This document shows, piece by piece, positions 48,753-62,700 of a stretch of DNA of 64,000 nt. The position numbers were made by a program, and so were the translations under genes. The stretch is taken from the NCBI GenBank assembly GCA_035578905.1, contig JAQJVL010000249.1, forward strand, positions 420,001 to 484,000. The letters run 5' to 3'. The first letter of the stretch is position 1. Each line of letters starts with the position of its first letter. The DNA is from Stictocephala bisonia. Lineage: Eukaryota > Arthropoda > Insecta > Hemiptera > Membracidae. The notes under the pieces are model-generated. The model ran no database searches and was not told the origin of the DNA. It was given only the letters and a program-made list of their open reading frames with translations.

Positions 48753-51700
48753 TGTAATGAATGGTGTTTTACCTGCACGCACATTCTAATAATACAATAG
48801 TTATTACGTAAATTACTTGTCATGAAGGTAAGTTTACGTTATAATGAACTGTGTTTTACCTGCACGCACATTCTAATAATACAATAGTTATTACGTAAAT
48901 TACTTGTCATGAAGGTAAGTTTACGATATAATGAACTGTGTTTTACCTGCACACACTTTCTAATAATACAATAGTTATTACGTAAATTACTTGTCATGAA
49001 AGTAAGTTTACGATATAATGAACTGTGTTTTACCTGCACACACTTTCTAATAATACAATAGTTATTACGTAAATTACTTGTCATGAAGGTAAGTTTACGA
49101 TATAATGAACTGTGTTTACCTGCACGCACATTCTAATAATACAATAGTTGTTACGTAACTTACTAGTCTTGAAGGTAATTTTACGTTATAATGAACTGTG
49201 TTTTACCTGTACGCACATTCTAATAATACAATAGTTATTATGTAAATTACTTGTCATGAAGGTAAGTTTACGATATAATGAACTGTGTTTTACCTGCACA
49301 CACTTTCTAATAATACAATAGTTATTACGTAAATTACTTGTCATGAAGGTAAGTTTACGATATAATGAACTGTGTTTTACCTGCACGCACATTCTAATAA
49401 TACAATAGTTGTTACGTAATTACTTGTCAAGAAGGTAATTTACTTTGTAATGAATCGTGTTTTACCTGCACGCACATTCTAATAATACAATAGTTGTTAC
49501 GTAACTTACTAGTCATGAAGGTAATTTTACGTTATAATGAACTGTGTTTTACCTGCACGCACATTCTAATAATACAATAGTTCTTACGTAACTTACTGGT
49601 CAAGAAGGTAATTTATGTTATAATGAACTGTGTTTTACCTGCACGCACATTCTAATAATACAATAGTTGTTACGTAACTTACTGGTCAAGAAGGTAATTT
49701 ACGTTATAATGAACTGTGTTTTACCTGCACGCACATTCTAATAATACAATAGTTGTTACGTAACTTACTAGTCATGAAGGTAATTTACGTTATAATGAAC
49801 TGTGTTTTACTTGCACGCACATTCTAATAATACAATAGTTGTTACGTAACTTACTAGTCAAGAAGGTAATTTACGTTATAATGAACTGTGTTTTACCTGA
49901 ACGCACATTCTAATAATACAATAGTTGTTACGTAACTTACTAGTCATGAAGGTAATTTACGTTATAATGAACAGTGTTTTACCTGCACGCACATTCTAAT
50001 AATACAATAGTTCTTACGTAACTTACTAGTCATGAAGGTAATTTTACGTTATAATGAACTGTGTTTTACCTGCACGCACATTCTAATAATACAATAGTTC
50101 TTACGTAACTTACTGGTCAAGAAGGTAATTTATGTTATAATGAACTGTGTTTTACCTGCACGCACATTCTAATAATACAATAGTTGTTACGTAACTTACT
50201 GGTCTAGAAGGTAATTTACGTTATAATGAACTGTGTTTTACCTGCACGCACATTCTAATAATACAATAGTTGTTACGTAACTTACTAGTCATGAAGGTAA
50301 TTTACGTTATAATGAACTGTGTTTTACCTGCACGCACATTCTAATAATACAATAGTTGTTACGTAACTTACTAGTCAAGAAGGTAATTTACGTTATAATG
50401 AACTGTGTTTTACCTGCACGCACATTCTAATAATACAATAGTTGTTACGTAACTTACTAGTCATGAAGGTAATTTACGTTATAATGAACAGTGTTTTACC
50501 TGCACGCACATTCTAATAATACAATAGTTGTTACGTAACTTACTAGTCAGGAAGGTAATTTACGTTATAATGAACTGTGTTTTACCTGCACGCACATTCT
50601 AATAATACAATAGTTCTTACGTAACTTACTGGTCAAGAAGGTAATTTACGTTATAATGAACTGTGTTTTACCTGCACGCACATTCTAATAATACAATAGT
50701 TCTTACGTAACTTACTGGTCAAGAAGGTAATTTACTTTGTAATGAATGGTGTTTTACCTGCACGCACATTCTAATAATACAATAGTTTTTACGTAACTTA
50801 CTAGTCATGAAGGTAATTTTACGTTATAATGAACAGTGTTATACCTGCACGCACATTCTAATAATACAATAGTTCTTACGTAACTTACTGGTCAAGAAGG
50901 TAATTTACTTTGTAATGAATGGTGTTTTACCTGCACGCACATTCTAATAATACAATAATTATTACGTAAATTACTTGTCATGTAGGTAAGTTTACGTTAT
51001 AATGAACTGTGTTTTACCTGCACGCATATTCTAATAATACAATAGTTATTACGTAAATTACTTGTCATGAAGGTAAGTTTACGATATAATGAACTGTGTT
51101 TTACCTGCACACACTTTCTAATAATACAATAGTTATTACGTAAATTACTTGTCATGAAGGTAAGTTTACGATATAATGAACTGTGTTTTACCTGCACACA
51201 CTTTCTAATAATACAATAGTTATTACGTAAATTACTTGTCATGAAGGTAAGTTTACGATATAATGAACTGTGTTTTACCTGCACGCACATTCTAATAATA
51301 CAATAGTTGTTACGTAACTTACTAGTCATGAAGGTAATTTTACGTTATAATGAACTGTGTTTTACCTGCACGCACATTCTAATAATACAATAGTTATTAT
51401 GTAAATTACTTGTCATGAAGGTAAGTTTACGATATAATGAACTGTGTTTTACTTGCACACACTTTCTAATAATACAATAGTTATTACGTAAATTACTTGT
51501 CATGAAGGTAAGTTTACGATATAATGAACTGTGTTTTACCTGCACACACTTTCTAGTAATACAATAGTTATTACGTAACTTACTAGTCATGAAGGTAATT
51601 TTACGTTATAATTAACTGTGTTTTACGTGCACGCACATTCTAATAATACAATAGTTATTATGTAAATTACTTGTCATGAAGGTAAGTTTACGATATAATG

Positions 51701-54700
51701 AACTGTGTTTTACCTGCACACACTTTCTAATAATACAATAGTTATTACGTAAATTACTTGTCATGAAGGTAAGTTTACGATATAATGAACTGTGTTTTAC
51801 CTGCACACACTTTCTAATAATACAATAGTTATTACGTAAATTACTTGTCATGAAGGTAAGTTTACGATATAATGAACTGTGTTTTACCTGCACACACTTT
51901 CTAATAATACAATAGTTATTACGTAAATTACTTGTCATGAAGGTAAGTTTACGATATAATGAACTGTGTTTTATCTGCACGCACATTCTAATAATACAAT
52001 AGTTGTTACGTAACTTACTAGTCATGAAGGTAATTTTACGTTATAATGAACTGTGTTTTACCTGCACGCACATTCTAATAATACAATAGTTCTTACGTAA
52101 CTTACTGGTCAAGAAGGTAATTTAAGTTATAATGAACTGTGTTTTACCTGCACGCACATTCTAATAATACAATAGTTGTTACGTAACTTACTGGTCAAGA
52201 AGGTAATTTACTTTGTAATGAATGGTGTTTTACCTGCACGCACATTCTAATAATACAATAGTTGTTACGTAACTTACTAGTCAAGAAGGGAATTTACTTT
52301 GTAATGAATGGTGTTTTACCTGCACGCACATTCTAATAATACAATAGTTCTTACGTAACTTACTGGTCAAGAAGGTAATTTACGTTATAATGAACTGTGT
52401 TTTACCTGCACGCACATTCTAATAATACAATAGTTGTTACGTAACTTACTGGTCAAGAAGGTAATTTACTTTGTAATGAATGGTGTTTTACCTACACGCA
52501 CATTCTAATAATACAATAGTTGTTACGTAACTTACTAGTCATGAAGGTAATTTTACGTTATAATGAACTGTGTTTTACCTGCACGCACATTCTAATAATA
52601 CAATAGTTCTTACGTAACTTACTGGTCAAGAAGGTAATTTACGTTATAATGAACTGTGTTTTATCTGCACGCACATTCTAATAATACAATAGTTGTTACG
52701 TAACTTACTGGTCAAGAAGGTAATTTACGTTGTAATGAACTGTGTTTTACCTGCACGCACATTCTAATAATACAATAGTTGTTACGTAACTTACTAGTCA
52801 TGAAGGTAATTTACGTTATAATGAACTGTGTTTTACCTGCACGCACATTCTAATAATACAATAGTTGTTACGTAACTTACTAGTCAAGAAGGTAATTTAC
52901 GTTATAATGAACTGTGTTTTACCTGCACGCACATTCTAATAATACAATAGTTGTTTCGTAACTTACTAGTCAAGAAGGTAATTTACGTTATATTGAACTG
53001 TGTTTTACCTGCACGCACATTCTAATAATACAATAGTTGTTACGTAAATTACTAGTCATGAAGGTAATTTACGTTATAATGAACTGTGTTTTACCTGCAA
53101 GCACATTCTAATAATACAATAGTTGTTACGTAACTTACTAGTCAAGAAGGTAATTTACGTTATAATGAACTGTGTTTTACCTGCACGCACATTCTAATAA
53201 TACAATAGTTATTACGTAAATTACTTGTCATGAAGGTAAGTTTACGATATAATGAACTGTGTTTTATCTGCACGCACATTCTAATAATACAATAGTTGTT
53301 ACGTAACTTACTAGTCATGAAGGTAATTTTACGTTATAATGAACTGTTTTTTACCTGCACGCACATTCTAATAATACAATAGTTCTTACGTAACTTACTG
53401 GTCAAGAAGGTAATTTAAGTTATAATGAACTGTGTTTTACCTGCACGCACATTCTAATAATACAATAGTTGTTACGTAACTTACTGGTCAAGAAGGTAAT
53501 TTACTTTGTAATGAATGGTGTTTTACCTGCACGCACATTCTAATAATACAATAGTTGTTACGTAACTTACTAGTCAAGAAGGGAATTTACTTTGTAATGA
53601 ATGGTGTTTTACCTGCACGCACATTCTAATAATACAATAGTTCTTACGTAACTTACTGGTCAAGAAGGTAATTTACGTTATAATGAACTGTGTTTTATCT
53701 GCACGCACATTCTAATAATACAATAGTTGTTACGTAACTTACTAGTCAAGAAGGTAATTTACGTTATAATGAACTGTGTTTTACCTGCACGCACATTCTA
53801 ATAATACAATAGTTGTTTCGTAACTTACTAGTCAAGAAGGTAATTTACGTTATATTGAACTGTGTTTTACCTGCAAGCACATTCTAATAATAAAATAGTT
53901 GTTACGTAACTTACTAGTCAAGAAGGTAATTTACGTTATAATAAACTGTGTTTTACCTGCACGCACATTCTAATAATACAATAGTTCTTACGTAACTTAC
54001 TGGTCAAGAAGGTAATTTACGTTATAATGAACTGTGTTTTACCTGCACGCACATTCTAATAATACAATAGTTCTTACGTAACTTACTGGTCAAAAAGGTA
54101 ATTTACTTTGTAATGAATGGTGTTTTACCTGCACGCACATTCTAATAATACAATAGTTCTTACGTAACTTACTGGTCAAGAAGGTAATTTACTTTGTAAT
54201 GAATGGTGTTTTACATGCACGCACATTCTAATAATACAATAGTTCTTACGTAACTTACTAGTCATAAAGGTAATTTTACGTTATAATGAACAGTGTTTTA
54301 CCTGCACGCACATTCTAATAATACAATAGTTCTTACGTAACTTACTGGTCAAGAAGGTAATTTACTTTGTAATGAATGGTGTTTTACCTGCACGCACATT
54401 CTAATAATACAATAGTTCTTACGTAACTTACTGGTCAAGAAGGTAATTTACTTTGTAATGAATGGTGTTTTACCTGCACGCACATTCTAATAATACAATA
54501 GTTCTTACGTAACTTACTAGTCATGAAGGTAATTTTACGTTATAATGAACAGTGTTTTACCTGCACGCACATTCTAATAATACAATAGTTCTTACGTAAC
54601 TTACTGGTCAAGAAGGTAATTTACTTTGTAATGAATGGTGTTTTACCTGCACGCACATTCTAATAATACAATAGTTCTTACGTAACTTACTAGTCATGAA

Positions 54701-57700
54701 GGTTATTTTACGTTATAATGAACAGTGTTTTACCTGCACGCACATTCTAATAATACAATAGTTCTTACGTAACTTACTGGTCAAGAAGGTAATTTACTTT
54801 GTAATGAATGGTGTTTTACCTGCACGCACATTCTAATAATACAATAGTTGTTACGTAACTTACTAGTCATGAAGGTAATTTACGTTATAATGAACTGTGT
54901 TTTACCTGCACGCACATTCTAATAATACAATAGTTCTTACGTAACTTACTGGTCAAGAAGGTAATTTACGTTGTAATGAATGGATTTTTACCTGTCTGCA
55001 CATTCTAACAATACAATAATTGTTACGTAAATTACTAGTCATGAAGGTAATTTACGTTATAATGAACTGTGTTTTACCTGCACGCACATTCTAATAATAC
55101 AATAGTTCTTACGTAACTTACTGGTCAAGAAGGTAATTTACGTTATAATGAACTGTGTTTTACCTGCACGCACATTCTAATAATACAATAGTTGTTACGT
55201 AACTTACTGGTCAAGAAGGTAATTTACGTTGTAATGAATGGTGTTTTACCTGCACGCACATTCTAATAATACAATAGTTGTTACGTAACTTACTGGTCAA
55301 GAAGGTAATTTACGTTGTAATGAATGGATTTTTACCTGTCTGCACATTCTAACAATACAATAATTGTTACGTAAATTACTAGTCATGAAGGTAATTTACG
55401 TTATAATGAACTGTGTTTTACCTGCACGCACATTCTAATAATACAATAGTTGTTACGTAACTTACTGGTCAAGAAGGTAATTTACGTTGTAATGAATGGT
55501 GTTTTACCTGTCTGCACATTCTAACAATACAATAATTGTTACGTAAATTACTGGTCATGAAGGTAAGTTCACGTTATAATGAACTGTGTTTTACCTGCAC
55601 GCACATTCTAATAATACAATAGTTCTTACGTAACTTACTGGTCATGAAGGTAAGTTTACGTTATAATGAACTGTGTTTTACCTGCACGCACATTCTAATA
55701 ATACAATAGTTGTTACGTAACTTACTGGTCATGCAGGTAATTTACTTTGTAATGAATGGTGTTTTACCTGCACGCACATTCTAATAATACAATAGTTGTT
55801 ACGTAACTTACTGGTCAAGAAGGTAATTTACTTTGTAATGAATGGTGTTTTACCTGCACGCACATTCTAATAATACAATAGTTCTTACGTAACTTACTGG
55901 TCAAGAAGGTAATTTACTTTGTAATGAATGGTGTTTTACCTGCACGCACATTCTAATAATACAATAGTTCTTACGTAACTTACTAGTCATGAAGGTTATT
56001 TTACGTTATAATGAACAGTGTTTTACCTGCACGCACATTCTAATAACACAATAAATCTTACGTAACTTACTGGTCAAGAAGGTAATTTACGTTATAATGA
56101 ACTGTGTTTTACCTGCACGCACATTCTAATAATACAATAGTTGTTACGTAACTTACTAGTCATGAAGGTAATTTACGTTATAATGAACTGTGTTTTACCT
56201 GCACGCACATTCTAATAATACAATAGTTGTTACGTAACTTACTAGTCAAGAAGGTAATTTACGTTATAATGAACTGTGTTTTACCTGCACGCACATTCTA
56301 ATAATACAATAGTTCTTACGTAACTTACTGGTCAAGAAGGTAATTTTATAATGAACTGTGTTTTACCTGCACGCACATTCTAATAATACAATAGTTCTTA
56401 CGTAACTTACTGGTCAAAAAGGTAATTTACTTTGTAATGAATGGTGTTTTACCTGCACGCACATTCTAATAATACAATAGTTCTTACGTAACTTACTGGT
56501 CAAGAAGGTAATTTACTTTGTAATGAATGGTGTTTTACATGCACGCACATTCTAATAATACAATAGTTCTTACGTAACTTACTAGTCATGAAGGTAATTT
56601 TACGTTATAATGTACAGTGTTTTACCTGCACGCACATTCTAATAATACAATAGTTCTTACGTAACTTACTGGTCAAGAAGGTAATTTACTTTGTAATGAA
56701 TGGTGTTTTACCTGCACGCACATTCTAATAATACAATAGTTCTTACGTAACTTACTGGTCAAGAAGGTAATTTACTTTGTAGTGAATGGTGTTTTACCTG
56801 CACGCACATTCTAATAATACAATAGTTGTTACGTAACTTACTAGTCATGAAGGTAATTTTAAGTTATAATGAACAGTGTTTTACCTGCACGCACATTCTA
56901 ATAATACAATAGTTCTTACGTAACTTACTGGTCAAGAAGGTAATTTACTTTGTAATGAATGGTGTTTTACCTGCACGCACATTCTAATAATACAATAGTT
57001 CTTACGTAACTTACTGGTCAAGAAGGTAATTTACTTTGTAATGAATGGTGTTTTACCTGCACGCACATTCTAATAATACAATAGTTCTTACGTAACTTAC
57101 TAGTCATGAAGGTTATTTTACGTTATAATGAACAGTGTTTTACCTGCACGCACATTCTAATAATACAATAGTTCTTACGTAACTTACTGGTCAAGAAGGT
57201 AATTTACTTTGTAATGAATGGTGTTTTACCTGCACGCACATTCTAATAATACAATAGTTGTTACGTAACTTACTAGTCATGAAGGTAATTTACGTTATAA
57301 TGAACTGTGTTTTACCTGCACGCACATTCTAATAATACAATAGTTCTTACGTAACTTACTGGTCAAGAAGGTAATTTACTTTGTAATGAATGGTGTTATA
57401 CCTGTCTGCACATTCTAACAATACAATAATTGTTACGTAAATTACTAGTCATGAAGGTAATTTACGTTATAATGAACTGTGTTTTACCTGCACGCACATT
57501 CTAATAATACAATAGTTCTTACGTAACTTACTGGTCAAGAAGGTAATTTACGTTATAATGAACTGTGTTTTACCTGCACGCACATTCTAATAATACAATA
57601 GTTGTTACGTAACTTACTGGTCAAGAAGGTAATTTACGTTGTAATGAATGGTGTTTTACCTGCACGCACATTCTAATAATACAATAGTTGTTACGTAACT

Positions 57701-59663
57701 TACTGGTCAAGAAGGTAATTTACGTTGTAATGAATGGATTTTTACCTGTCTGCACATTCTAACAATACAATAATTGTTACGTAAATTACTAGTCATGAAG
57801 GTAATTTACGTTATAATGAACTGTGTTTTACCTGCACGCACATTCTAATAATACAATAGTTGTTACGTAACTTACTGGTCAAGAAGGTAATTTACGTTGT
57901 AATGAATGGTGTTTTACCTGTCTGCACATTCTAACAATACAATAATTGTTACGTAAATTACTAGTCATGAAGGTAATTTACGTTATAATGAACAGTGTTT
58001 TACCTGCACGCACATTCTAATAATACAATAGTTCTTACGTAACTTACTGGTCATGAAGGTAATTTACGTTATAATGAACTGTGTTTTACCTGCACGCACA
58101 TTCTAATAATACTATAGTTGTTACGTAACTTACTGGTCAAGAAGGTAATTTACGTTGTAATGAATGGTGTTTTACCTGCACGCACATTCTAATAATACAA
58201 TAGTTGTTACGTAACTTACTGGTCAAGAAGGTAATTTACGTTGTAATGAATGGTGTTTTACCTGTCTGCACATTCTAACAATACAATAATTGTTACGTAA
58301 ATTACTAGTCATGAAGGTAATTTACGTTATAATGAACTGTGTTTTACCTGCACGCACATTCTAATAATACAATAGTTGTTACGTAACTTACTGGTCAAGA
58401 AGGTAATTTACGTTGTAATGAATGGTGTTTTACCTGTCTGCACATTCTAACAATACAATAATTGTTACGTAAATTACTAGTCATGAAGGTAATTTACGTT
58501 ATAATGAACTGTGTTTTACCTGCACGCACATTCTAATAATACAATAGTTGTTACGTAACTTACTGGTCAAGAAGGTAATTTACGTTGTAATGAATGGTGT
58601 TTTACCTGTCTGCACATTCTAACAATACAATAATTGTTACGTAAATTACTAGTCATGAAGGTAATTTACGTTATAATGAACTGTGTTTTACCTGCACGCA
58701 CATTCTAATAATACAATAGTTCTTACGTAACTTACTGGTCATGAAGGTAATTTACGTTATAATGAACTGTGTTTTACCTGCACGCACATTCTAATAATAC
58801 AATATTTGTTACGTAACTTACTGGTCAAGAAGGTAATTTACGTTGTAATGAATGGTGTTTTACCTGCACGCATATTCTAATAATACAATAATTGTTACGT
58901 AACTTACTGGTCATGAAGGTAAGTTTACGTTATAATGAACTGTGTTTTACCTGCACACACATTCTAATAATACAATAATTGTTACGTAACTTACTGGTCA
59001 TTAACGTAATTTACGTTATAATGAATGGTGTTTTACCTGCACGCACATTCTAATAATACAATAGTTGTTACGTAACTTACTGGTCAAGAAGGTAATTTAC
59101 GTTGTAATGAATGGTGTTTTACCTGTCTGCACATTCTAACAATACAATAATTGTTACGTAAATTACTAGTCATGAAGGTAATTTACGTTATAATGAACTG
59201 TGTTTTACCTGCACGCACATTCTAATAATACAATAGTTGTTACGTAACTTACTGGTCAAGAAGGTAATTTACGTTGTAATGAATGGTGTTTTACCTGTCT
59301 GCACATTCTAACAATACAATAATTGTTACGTAAATTACTAGTCATGAAGGTAATTTACGTTATAATGAACTGTGTTTTACCTGCACGTACATTCTAATAA
59401 TACAATAGTTATTACGTAACTTACTGGTCATGAAGGTAATTTACGTTATAATGAACTGTGTTTTACCTGCACGCACATTCTAATAATACAATATTTGTTA
59501 CGTAACTTACTGGTCAAGAAGGTAATTTACGTTGTAATAAATGGTGTTTTACCTGCACGCATATTCTAATAATACAATAATTGTTACGTAACTTACTGGT
59601 CATGAAGGTAATTTACGTTATAATAAATGGTGTTTTACCTGCCGGCACATTTTAATAGTTGTT
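48753..59663 (+). repeat. 87-bp satellite, right part, ~125 copies
   Basis: The array resumes in the same register as it stopped at 43770, so both parts were one array of about 225 units before the LINE arrived. The left portion (48753-49390, 50990-52000) has the 261-bp trimer type. The right portion (54970-59640) has a new variant with TTTACCTGTCTGCACATTCTA, ACAATAC and TAATTGTTACG that recurs every two or three units, making another higher-order pattern. The array fades out at GCCGGCACATTTTAATAGTT. Nearly every unit keeps the core TTACGTAA. Confidence 0.95.
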
Positions 59664-59710
59664 GGAACTTAAATTTGGATTGGTGCACTTTTCTTACATT
59701 TGTTTTGTAG

Positions 59711-62700
59711 ACCAGTAGCAGAGCGTGATAATGAAGTTCCCAACGAACACCATCTACGTCTTTGTTACATTTGTTGTAATACACCAGTATTATTACATAA
59801 AGATAGCGTACCCACCAAATAGCTTATGCGACTATGTTTAATATGTTGTGGTAGACCAGTATAATACAGCGTGAATATGACCATCTGCAACTTTGTTTTA
59901 TATAGTATGGTAGACCAGTAGTACAACGTGAAGATGAGCATTTGCAACTTTGTTATATATGTTATGGTAGACCAGTATTACAACGTGAATATGAGCATTT
60001 GCAACTTTGTTATATATGTTGTAGTAGACCAGTAGTACAGCGTGAATATGACCATCTGCAACTTTGTTTTATATGTTATGGTAGACCAGTAGTACAACGT
60101 GAAGATGAACATTTGCAACTCTGTTATATATGTTGTAGTAGACCAGTAGTACAGCGTGAAGATGAGCATCGTCAACTCTGTTATATATGTTGTAGTAGAC
60201 CAGTAGTACAGCGTGAATATGACCATCTGCAACTTTGTTTTATATGTTATGGTAGACCAGTAGTACAACGTGAAGATGAGCATTTGCAACTTTGTTATAT
60301 ATGTTATGGTAGACCAGTATTACAACGTGAAAATGAGCTTTTGCAACTTTGTTATTATTGTTGTAGTAGACCAGTAGTACAGCGTGAATATGACCATCTG
60401 CAACTTTGTTTTATATGTTATAGTAGACCAGTAGTACAACTTGAAGATGAGCATTTGCAACTCTGTTATATATGTTGTAGTAAACCAGTAGTACAGCGTG
60501 AAGATGAGCATCTGCAACTCTGTTATATATGTTGTAGTAGACCAGTAGTACAGCGTGAATATGACCATCTGCAACTTTGTTTTATATGTTATGATAGACC
60601 AGTAGTACAACGAGAAGATGAGCATTTTCAACTTTGTTATATATGTTATGGTAGACCAGTAGTACAACGTGAAGATGAACATTTGCTACTTTGTTATATA
60701 TGTTGTAGTAGACCAGTAGTACAGCGTGAAGATGAGCATCTGCAACTTTGTTATATATGTTACGGTAGACCAGTAGTACAGCGTGAAGATGAGCATCTGC
60801 AACTCTTTTATATATGTTGTAGTACACCAGTAGTAAAGCGTGAAGAAGAGCATCTGCAACTCTTATATATGTTGCAGTACACCAGTAATACAGCGTGAAG
60901 ATGAGCATCTGAAACTTTGTTGTATATGTTACGGTAGACCAGTAGTACAGCGTGAAGATGAGCATCTGCAACTCTTTTATATATGTTGTATTACACCAGT
61001 AGTAAAGCGTGAAAAAGAGCATCTGCAACTTTGTTATATATGTTAAGGTAGACCATTAGTACAGTGTGAAGATGAGCATTTGAAACTTTGTTATATATGT
61101 TGCAGTACAGCGTGAAGATGAGCATCTGCAACTTTGTTGTATATGTTACGGTAGCCCAGTAGTACAGTGTAAAGATGAGCATTTGCAACTTTGTTGTATA
61201 TGTTATGGTAGACCAGTAGTACAGCGTGAAGATGAGCATCTGCAACTCTGTTATAAATGTTGTAGTACACCAGTAGTACAGCGTGAAGATGAGCATCTGC
61301 AACTCTGTTATATATGTTGTAGTACACCATTAGTACAGCGTGAAGATTAATATCTGCAACTTTGTTATACAGTATATGTTGTAGTACACCAGTAGTACAG
61401 CGTGAAGATGAGCATCTGCAACTTTGTTGTATATTTTACAGTAGACCATTAGTACAGCGTGAAGATGAGCATCTGCAACTCTGTTATATATGTTGTAGTA
61501 CACCAGTAGTACAGCGAGAAGATGAGCATCTGCAACTCTGTTATATATGTTGTAGTACACCAGTAGTACAGCGTGAAGATGAGCATCTGCAACTTTGTTA
61601 TATATGTTGTAGTACACCAGTAGAACAGCGTGGAGATGAGCAATTGCAACTTTGTTATATATGTTACGGTAGACCAGTAGTACAGCGTGAAGATGAGCAT
61701 CTGCAACTTTGTTATATATGTTGTAGTACACCAGTAGTACAGCGTGAAGATGAGCATCTGCAACTCTGTTATATATGTTGTACTACACCAGTAGTACAGC
61801 GTGAAGATGAGCATCTGCAACTTTGTCGTATATGTTACGGTAGACCAGTAGTATATCGTGAAGATGAGCATCTGCAACTCTGTTATATATGTTGTAGTAG
61901 ACCAGTAGTACAGCGTGAAGATGACCATCTGCAACTTTGTTTTATATGTTATGGTAGACCAGTAGTACAACGTGAAAATGAGCATTTGCAACTTTGTTAT
62001 ATATATATTATGGTAGACCAGTAGTACAACGTGAAGATGAGCATTTGCTACTTTGTTATATATATATATTATGGTAGACCAGTAGTACAACGTGATGATG
62101 AGCATTTGCAACTTTGTTGTATATGTTACGGTAGACCAGTAGTACAGCGTGAAGATGAGCATCTGCAACTTTGTTATATATGTTACGGTAGACCAGTAGT
62201 ACAGCGTGAAGATGAGCATCTGCAACTCTTTTATATATGTTGTAGTACACCAGTAGTAAAGCGTGAAGAAGAGCATCTGCAACTCTTATATATGTTGCAG
62301 TACACCAGTAATACAGCGTGAAGATGAGCATCTGCAACTTTGTTGTATATGTTACGGTAGACCAGTAGTAAATCGTGAAGATGAGCATCTGCAACTCTGT
62401 TATATATGTTGTAGTAGACTAGTAGTACAGCGTGAAGATGACCATTTGCAACTTTGTTTTATATGTTATGGTAGACCAGTAATACAATGTGAAGATGAAC
62501 ATTTGCAACTTTGTTATATATGTTATGGTAGACCAGTAGTACAACGTGAAGATGAGTATTTGCAACATTGTTATATATGTTATGGTAGACCAGTAGTACA
62601 ACGTAAAGCTGAGCATTTGCAACTTTGTTATATATGTTATGGTAGACCAGTAGTACAACGTGAAGATGAGCTTTTGCACCTCTAGTATACATGTTGTAGT

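Noticed and set aside
35081..59663. Many minus-strand frames reading MTSNLRNNYCIIR...
   Set aside because: They have a 29-codon period identical to the 87-bp satellite, start and stop where unit length changes by one base, and show no sign of a gene.
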